Origin: Struthidea cinerea
Lineage: Eukaryota > Chordata > Aves > Passeriformes > Corcoracidae
Direction: 5' to 3'
DNA: 64,000 nucleotides
Assembly (NCBI GenBank): GCA_013397865.1
Contig: VZTI01001822.1
Coordinates: 1-64,000, forward strand
The stretch's first letter is position 1, and the number at the start of each line of letters is the position of its first letter. A program made the translations under genes and the position numbers. Positions 10,801 to 19,800 of the stretch are shown here, piece by piece. The notes under the pieces were generated by a model that ran no database searches, was not told the DNA's origin, and saw only the letters and a list, made by a program, of their open reading frames with translations.

Positions 10801-13800
10801 AACAAAACAACACATATGAGACAATTTTAATACAGGAGGTAATATAAAAGCTGGTCTTTAATTGGAGGCCTCCAGGGGCAAATACAGAAAAATGAGTTTT
10901 AAGGCATCAGTTCCTTGGGGAGCCAGGCAGGAGAACCTGCCCCAGAGACGGGGGTAGCAGAGTGGATCTGGCTGTGTGGGGCCTGCGCTGGCTCAGGATA
11001 ATCCAGCTCTGTGTGTGCCTCCCTGCAGCCTGCCCAGCACTCCGTCTTCACCCATGGGGGACATCATGCAGACCCCCCAGTTTCAGCTGCGGCGGCTGAA
11101 GGAGCAGCTGGTTTTTGAGAGAGAAAACCGGGAAGAGCTGGAGGTGGAGATGGCGGAGAATCACAAGCTCGTCATGGAGAAGGGTGAGTCGCTAGCAGGA
11201 TGTCCTGGGGTGCAGGTGTCTGTGGGGCACAGATCTACCCTTTTTTCTCTGACTTTTCTGTTTTGACCCCACCACAACTCTGCTCATGCATGGTCCATCC
11301 TGCCAGGCCTCAAGTGAGACTCCAAGTTCCTCCTTCCCTCTCGTATTCCCTTATATATCCTGGGCAACAAAAGCCATGACTGAAGCAACACCTATGCTGA
11401 GCAGCACCACTGGTAGCCTGGCTCTTTGATCTCCTGCTGCAGAAGGTTTCTGTGCAGAAATGCTGTTGTGGGGGCTTCAGGTGGCATAAAATGTTGGTAA
11501 CAGGCCCTTTCTTGCCCCCTTCCCCAGATGCTCAGATCACCATGATGCAGCAGCGGATTGATCGCCTGGTTAAGCTCAATGAGAAGCAAGCTGAAAACCA
11601 GCTGGAGCCCAAAGAAATGGAGGAGCTGAGGGAGAAGAACGAGAGGTAATCCTCCAGGAATGTCCTCTCCTTCCTGCTAGGTGGGACCTTGTCACTCCCA
11701 CATCCCCAGACGCCATGTTGTCTGTCTCCTCCCTAGTGGTGCATGAAACAGGGGAGAAAGCAAACATTCTTTTTGTTCCTCTGTCGCTGTGCCCTGGGGA
11801 GAAGACAGCAGGCACAGAATCAAAAAAGGGTCTGGGTTGGAAGGGACCTTAAAGCTCATTCAGCTGGAATGCCCTGCCATGGGCAGGGACACCTTCCACT
11901 AGACCAGGTTGCTCCAAACCCCATCCAGCCTGGCCTTGAACACTCCCAGGGATGGGGCAGCCACAGCTTCTCTGGGCAGCCTGTGCCAGGGCCTCACCAC
12001 CCTCACAAGGAAGAATTTCTTCCCAATATCCCATCTAACCCTGCCCTCTGTCAGTGGGAAGCCATTCCCTCTTGGTCTGTCACTCCGGACTCTTGTCCAA
12101 AATCTCTCTCCAGCTGTCTTGGAGCCCCTTTAGGTGCTGGAAGGTGCTCTGAGGTGTCCCTGAAGCCTTCTCTACTCCAGGCTGACCACCCCCAAGTCTC
12201 TCCCAGCCTGTGTCCAGAGCAGAGGGGCTCCAGCAGCCCTTGGAGCATCTCCTCTGGACTTGCTCCAGCAGCTCCACATCCTTCTGATACTGGGGACCCC
12301 AGAGCTAGAGGCAGCTCTGCAGGTGCGGTCCCACCAGAGAGGAGCAGAGGGGCAGAATTCCCTCCTCCCTTGCTGCCCATGCTGTGGGATCAGCCCAGGA
12401 CACGGCTGTGCCGCCATCGCGCTGCCCGTGCCCTCAGGGCAGTTGTGGCCTGCAGCCCATTTTTATTGCAGTGGGCAGGGATCCAGTCCCAAACCATGCA
12501 GTCTGTTCTAACAGCCCACTCTTAACCCAAACCCTGCATGGGAGCAGCTATTCTTATTATGTGAAAAGGGTGTGCTGCCGGTGTGGCTCTCACCTGCCCT
12601 GGAAAAGGGGAAGCTTTCAGGGTGATCCTGGAACTCCTGACTCCAGCCCCGTTCCCAGGCCTTCACTTTGATCCTATGTACTGGGCTTTGTCACACACTT
12701 GAAATCACCCATCACACTGCGTCCTGGTCTTTGGTCTGTCCCCGTGCCATTGTTTACTTAGGAAAGGCTGCCCAATCTCCACTGGAAGTGCCATGTCTTT
12801 TTGTCCTTTCCTCACGTATGTTCCTGTGCAGGGGTGTGGCTGGAGTCCCATAGCTACCTCTGCCCTCAGTTTGGCATGGTTTGGCTTCTGCAAAGCACAA
12901 ACATTGCTTATGTCTTCTCTGCTTTACCACCTGTTGGGACCCAGTTTTAGAGCTGGGTTGATGGTAGAGTCACAGCAAGGCATGGAGATCCCTTGGAACC
13001 TTTAGTTTCCCTGGCAATATCTAGCAGCACTGATCCCTGATGATATCCTTGCCGGCCTCCAGGATGCACCCCCCCCCCCTTAACCACCTCCTTTCCCACA
13101 GCCTGGTGGGGCGCCTGCACGAGGCCTTCAGGCAGTGCCAGGACCTGAAGACTGAAAAAGCCCAGATGGACCGAAAAATCAACAAGCTCTCAGAGGAAAA
13201 TGGGGATCTTTCCTTCAAGGTATGGGGTGCAGTGTCCTCTCCGTGTCCCCACAACCCAGATGGTTGTGATGGAACCCGGGGGGGAGGATTTGATGGCAGT
13301 GCCAAATGCTGGGATGTTTATGGTTCTGCTAATGCAATCTTTGACCCAGTGACCAAGCCTGCCTTGGGCGCTGGATCCTGATCCAAAGAGGAACTGTAGT
13401 GGGGGAATGGGGACTGGGTGGAGCTGTCTGCATATGGTGAGCACCCAGAACCCAGGATACCCACGTGTACTGCAGCTCTTGGGAATGGGGAGTAGGCAGA
13501 GCCCTGGCCAGCAAAGGCACCCTCTGACCCTGTTCTGGACTGGGGGGGATTTTCACTTGGCAGCTGCGGGAGATCGCCAGCAATATGGTCCAGCTGCAGC
13601 GAGCCCTGAATGAGCTCTCGGAGGAGCACAACACTGCCATGGCACAGTCGCAGGAAAAGCAGCGACAACTGGAGAAGGAACTGCATGCTGCCCTGCAGGA
13701 TAAGGTCAGGGGGCCCTGGGAGTGGTGGGTGCCCCCCTGTAGCTCCCCCATAGCCACCCCAGCTGGGGGCCATGCCATCTGCAAGCAGGATGCAGCAGCC

Positions 13801-16800
13801 AGGAGCTTCCTGCCCATTTGTGCCAGCACACAGGGAGAAGCTGTGTAACTGCCAGCTCCTGTGGGAAGCCTCTCCCTGTTCCTAGGAAGGGTTCTCCATG
13901 GTGGAAGAGGTTGCTATCCTTGCAGTGGGGAGAGACAAAGCTGCTGGAAAAGTGTGGTGTCATTACTGACTGGGTGACTGTGCCTCTCCTTGCTTGGCTC
14001 TTCTGTCTTGCACCATGCTCAGTCCTGTCTCTGTCCCCAGAAATGCTCAGAAGAGAAAATCGAGATTCTACAGGGAAAGATTTCTCTGCTGGAGGACCAG
14101 CTGGCCAAGCTGGAGGAGTGCAGCACCCAGGAGAAGGGAGAAGTCATGGGGGACGTTTTGAAGGTACATTGGGGCTCCTGCAGCAAGAGCTTGAATGATG
14201 AACTACTCCAGCTGGAGAGAGCAGCAGGTGCCAGGAGATGCATGGCAAAGCCATGTGGAGCAGAGCCTGCTGCTCTCCGCTGCTGGATAGGGGATGTGGG
14301 ACTGAGCACTCTGGGCACCCCTTCTGGGCTGAATTTGCAAATACTGCTCCCAGGGAGCTGCTGGCTCCCCCAGCCTCCCACATGACTTGGTTGTGAAGGG
14401 AGCATCTCCTGCATGGTGAGAAAAAGGTGTTTGGTCCAAGGGAGGAGAGTGGCACAAGGCTGAGGGGAAAGCAAGGTGTGCTGGGGAGTGACGGGAGAGA
14501 AGGCAGGCACTGGGCAGCTCCCAGTGGGATGCAGCACATGGGGCTCTGGTGAGCATGTGGGCTGCAGCTTGAGTGACACCTGGGGCTGCATGTTTTCTCC
14601 CTGTAGTAGTCAGACCTTGGCTGGGCAGCAGGCACCCACCAAGTTCCTCTATCACTCCCCTTCCCAGCGGGACAGGGGAGAGAAAAGTGACATGGAAAAG
14701 AACTAGTAGGTTGAGATAAGGCAGTTTACTAAAGCAAAAAAGGAAAAGTGAAAGTTTGTGTGTGCATAAGCAAAGAGAAAAGTTAATCTCTACTTCCCAT
14801 CAGCGAGTGATGTTCAGACACTTCCTGGGAAGCAGGGCTTCAGCACGTGGAATGGTTGCTCCAGAAGGCAAACACTAAAATAACGAATGCCCCCTGTTCC
14901 TCCTACGTCCCTTAGCTTTTACAGCTGAGCTGACATCATATGGTGTGGAATATCCCTTTGGTTAATTTGGGTCAGTTGGCCTCATTGTGTCCCCTCCCAG
15001 GATCTTGCACACTCCCAGACCCTTGATGGGGGGGGAATGTTAGAGTTCATTTTCCCTTAGAAGCTCTCACAGTGTGCTGTGCTTTGCATGGGTAGCTGGA
15101 AAGGTGTTGATAGCACACCAGTGTTTTGGCTACTGCTGAGCAGCACTATCTCTGTCTCAGTCAGACCCAATAGTCTCCCTGTGCTTCTCTTTGCCAGCTG
15201 GAGGAGCTGAAGCAGGAGGTGTCCAGCCTCACGGCCAAAGGAATGCGACTGGAGGAGGAGAAGCAGCAGCTGGACAGCCTTGTCACCAGCCTCCAGAGCT
15301 CCCTCTCTGAGAGCCACCGGGCCCGAGAGAGGCTGAAGCGAGACCTACAGGCACGGGCTGCTGAGGGGCAGGCTGAGCGGCTGGCTGCCCTCAGTGTCCA
15401 GCACGAGCAGACCCTGCGGGAAAGGGACGCTGCCCTGCAGCAGCTCCAGCAGGCCAATGCATCCCTGAGCAGCCAGCTGCAGGCCGTGGATGAGGAGAAG
15501 GCTGCACTGAGCCGCAAGATCGGCGAACTGGAAGCCCAGATCCTGGAGCTGGGTGCCCAACGGCAGCAGGGAGTGGCAGCAGAGGTGCTGAAAGCCCAGC
15601 TGCAGGAGCTGGAGGGCAGGCTAAAGGAGAGCCAGCAGAGGCTGGCCGAGAGGGAGAAGCTGGCCCGGGAGAACAGCCGCCTGCAGGAGCAGCTGCTCTT
15701 CCTGGAGGAATCCCTGCGGAATACTGAGGGTATCTTGGAGGATGAGAAGAGACGGGCAGCTGAGTGCCTGGAGGGCAACCTGGCCAGGATAGCTGAGCTG
15801 GAGGCAGAAAGACAGCAGCTGGTTCAGGACCGGGAGCCAGCTCTGCTGGAGCGGGGTGAGGAGCTGGCCAAATGCCAGGTGCTGGAGGAGAGCCGGGAGC
15901 CACTGGGAGCCTCTCCTGCTGCCCGAGGGGAGGATGAAGAGTGCAGACGGCTGAAGGAGGAAATGCACGCGCTGAGCCGGGAGCATGGCCGGGCCTGCCA
16001 GCAGCTGCAAGCTGAGCAGGAGAAGGTGGCTGCGCTGGAGGCCCAGGCAGAGCGGCTGGCTGGCCTCCAGGCTGACCTGTCCAGCGCTCAGTCATGGGCG
16101 AAAGAGAAGGAGAGTGAGGAGCAGAAGCTGAGGGCTGAGATTTCCTCCCTGCAGGAGAAAATGGCTGTGGCAGAGCAAACAGCAGCCCAGCGCGTGGCCA
16201 AGCTGGAGGCGGATGCCCGGAGAGCCACCGAGGCACTGGAGGGAGTCTCCCAGCAGCTCTCCCAGGAGAAGCTCAAATCCAAGGAGCTGGAAGGCACCAT
16301 AGAGCAGCTGCAGATTGCAGAGAAGGAGCTGGTGTCCCTCCGCTCTGCCGTGCAGGAGAAGGAGAGCTGGAAGGAGCAAGTGTCCCAGTGCGTCCAGGAG
16401 ATGGAGAGGAAGAACAGCCTGATCAGCAGCCTGGAGCATGAGGTCTCCATCCTCCATCGCCAGGTGACAGAGAAGGAAGGGGAGAGCAAGGAGCTGAAAC
16501 GCCTGATCCTGGCTGAGTCAGAGAAGAGCAAGAAGCTGGAGGAGAGGCTGCGGGTGCTGCAGACAGAGATGGCCACCGCAGCCTCCCGTGCAGCTGAGAG
16601 GTGCTCATTGATGAAGGTGGAGGTGCAGCGGTGCCAGGAAGAGATGGAGAAGCAGCGAATGACCGTCGAGGCCCTGAAGCGGGACCGCCATTGCCAGAGC
16701 GAGCGGGAGGATGAGCTGCGGCAGGAGGCAAAGGTCTGCCAAGACAAGTGCCTACAGAAGGAGCAGCTCCTGGCTGCCCTGCAGCAGGAGCTCGACAGCG

Positions 16801-19800
16801 CTCGGGCCGAGCGTGCCTCTCTGGAAAGCCAGCACCAGCAGGACCTGGAGCAGAGAGCAAAAGCCGTGTCCACGCTGCAAGCCGAGCTAGCGCAGGCCAA
16901 GCTGGAGGTGGCCGAGGTGCCGTCACTGCGGGAGCAGTTGGCAGAACAGGACCGGGCCATTCAGCGGCTGCAGGCGGAGGCAGCGGAGGCGGGGGCACAG
17001 CTGGCAGGGCTGCAACAGGCCAATGCTCGGCTGGCCGAGGAGAACCAGGCGCTCAGCAAGAGCCGCAGCCAGGGGCAGCAGCAGCTTGAGGCAGAACTGG
17101 GCCAGGCCAGGGAGCGGCACATGCGGGAGCTGGAGCAGCTGCGGGCAGCATCTGCGGAGCTGGTGACCAGCACCAGGCAGGAGGCTAAGGAGGCAGCACA
17201 GAAGCTGGAAACCATGAGTAAGGAATATGAGAGCAGCAAAGCAGCAGCCCTGGAAGAGAGGAAGAAACTCCTGGAAGAGAGGCAAAGACTGATAACTCAG
17301 GTAGGGGTTCCACTCCCAACAGAGGGGCTGTGGGTGAGGGAGCCCTCCTGGAAAAAGGGCGTGTTTGGCCTTCTGCACACCCCTGAATCCATGTCCTGCT
17401 CAGCACAGGGACTGGGGGTGTGGGACACATTCCTAGGTGTGAAAGGGACTGTCACATTGAGGTGCTGGAGTGTTTCTAGAGAAGGGCAGCAAAGCTGGGG
17501 AATGATCTGGAGCACCAGTCTGATGAGCAGCAGCTGAGAGCGTTGGGGGGGGGGGGGCTAAGCCTGGAGAAAAGGAAGTTTGGGGGGACCTCTCCCCTGA
17601 AAGGGTGAAATAGCTCCCTGAAAAGAGGGTGCAGCCAGATGGGGGCCTCCCAGGTAACTTGTTCTCCCAGTTAACAGGTGACACGACAAGAGGAAATGGT
17701 TTCAAGTTGTGTCTGGGGAGGCTTAGGTTGGATGTCAGGAAAACATTCCTTCCCTGAAAGGGTTGTCCAGCAAAGGCACAGACTGCCCAGGGCAGTGGTA
17801 GAGTCCCTATCCCTGGAGGGATTTAACAGACATGTGGATGTGTCACTTGGGGACGTGGATTAAGTGGTGGTCTTGCCAGTGCTGGGGAAACAGTTGGACT
17901 CAATCTCAGAGGACTTTTCCAACCTAAATGATTCCATGGGTCTATGAAAAACAGCCTATGGGCCAGCTGTGTACTCACCTCTAGCTTTTGTGCTTGCAGG
18001 TGGAGCAGCTGGAGAAAATCCAGAAGGACCAAACGAAGCAGGTAATGCACACCAAGTGCTGGCTGCTCAGTGACAGTGCACAGCCCTCCTTGTTGTCACT
18101 TCCCACTGGAGCCACCCTCTCTGCTCATGAACTGTTCACCGTACGGACCCAGCCATGGGGCACTTAGCTCTGGGTCTCGGGGCACCTTCACCCCCAGGGG
18201 AGGGGGTAGGAATTGGGGTCCCAACCTGTCACCTGCCCCCTCACATTGCTGCCTGCCGCTTGGCATGGCTTCTCACGTGCTCCATGGCAGCACACACAGC
18301 AAGTGGCTGCCAGGAGCATCCAGGGCTCCTCAGTGTAGGACTGTCACTCCTGTGATGGCTTCCCCTTCCCCCCACCCCCATCCCCTTTAACCGAGGCCCA
18401 GCTCTTGGCACACCTGGTAGGAACAGCTGTGCTCAGACACCATGGTCCAGATGTGGCTAGAACAGCATTGATCTCAGATGTGGTAGGAGTTAGCACTTGG
18501 AAAACAATGATGGAAAAGCCCCATTTCCCTGTCCAGTCCCCAGCCAGAGTTGCGCAGGACTCTGCAGAGGCCTTCTGGCTGTGACCAGGGGGCTGGGGGC
18601 TCCTCAAGCAGCTCCTGGAGCAGGGAGAGCAGGGCCAGGCCAGAACTTGCAGCAGCCATCTACCTGTGTCGAGGTGCTGGATGACTTGTGGGACTCCAGG
18701 CTGCAAGCTGCTGGGGCACTGGGAACTTACACTGGCTTTGCTTCCAGCACGTGGCTGCTCCTTACGCTTGGGTAGTTCCAACCAACCTTCCTGTAAGGAC
18801 TAACATGGGGTGACTGTCACCTTGCCCTTCCTGGGATCTTGGCAGTGGGTGGTGCTGAACAGTCGCCCTGTGGCAGGAAATTTCCTCGTCATACCCCAGA
18901 GCTGGTTAGAGAGGAGGAGATGTGCTCCTCCGCAGAAAGATTGTAGTTTTGTGCCTGGAGCTGGTCTCACCAAGCCGTGATCTTTCAGGTGGAGGAGCTG
19001 AGTAAAAAGCTGACTCAGCATGAAAAGGCCACCTGGACCCAGCAGCAGAGAGTTAAGGTAAAGAGGGGCTGAAAACCTGGGGGCTGAGCCCTGGAGCTGT
19101 TGGTGCTACCACGGGGCTCACCTGGGTTGCCTCTAAGCCAGTCTCTCCACTGCCCACAGGCGCTCGAAGGGGAGCTGCAGGCAGCGGTCACCAGCCATCA
19201 GGAGAAGGTGGCAGAGCTGCAGGTGCAGCTCACCCAGAAGGAGCAGACAGCTGAGTACTACAAAGGGCAGGTATGCTGGGGGCTAGCATGGCCCCACTGT
19301 CCCTGACACTGCTGGGAAGCTTGACAGGATTCCTGTTTCACATCCTAGATGGAGAAGGCAAAAAGTCATTATGATGCCAAGAAGCAGCAGAACCAGGAGC
19401 TAGCAGAGAAGCTGAAGGCCATGGAGAACCTGCAGAAAGAGAACACAGAGCTCCAGAGCAAATCGGAGAGGCTGGCCAAGGAGCTACAGCAGAGCATCCT
19501 GCAGGCCAAGGAGTCTGAGATGAGCTGCAAGAATCTTACCAGCCAGATCCACAGCCTGGAAGCTCAGGTGGGCGTGGCATTCTGGGCCTTTACCCTCCTT
19601 GTCCTCGTCTCCATCACCACCTCACTTGGAGGATAGATCCATCCATTCCTCCCTGCTTCCCATCCAGGTGGAGGTTGCCAAGCAACAGCTGCGGGAACTC
19701 GGCAAGTTCCAGGTGATGACTGCCACAGTAAAGGGACAGGAGACCTTCTGTCAGAACGTGGCTGACCAGAGCACTGATAGCCTCGAAGAGGCACAGCTGC

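Noticed and set aside
11743..12525. 260-codon open frame, with an identical segment at 5293-5627
   Set aside because: It is the non-coding strand of CR1 sequence. The repeated peptide reflects the 346-bp shared CR1 stretch, not a gene family.
16088..16960. 290-codon minus-strand frame, very Ser- and Cys-rich
   Set aside because: It is an antisense shadow of the NuMA coiled-coil exon.
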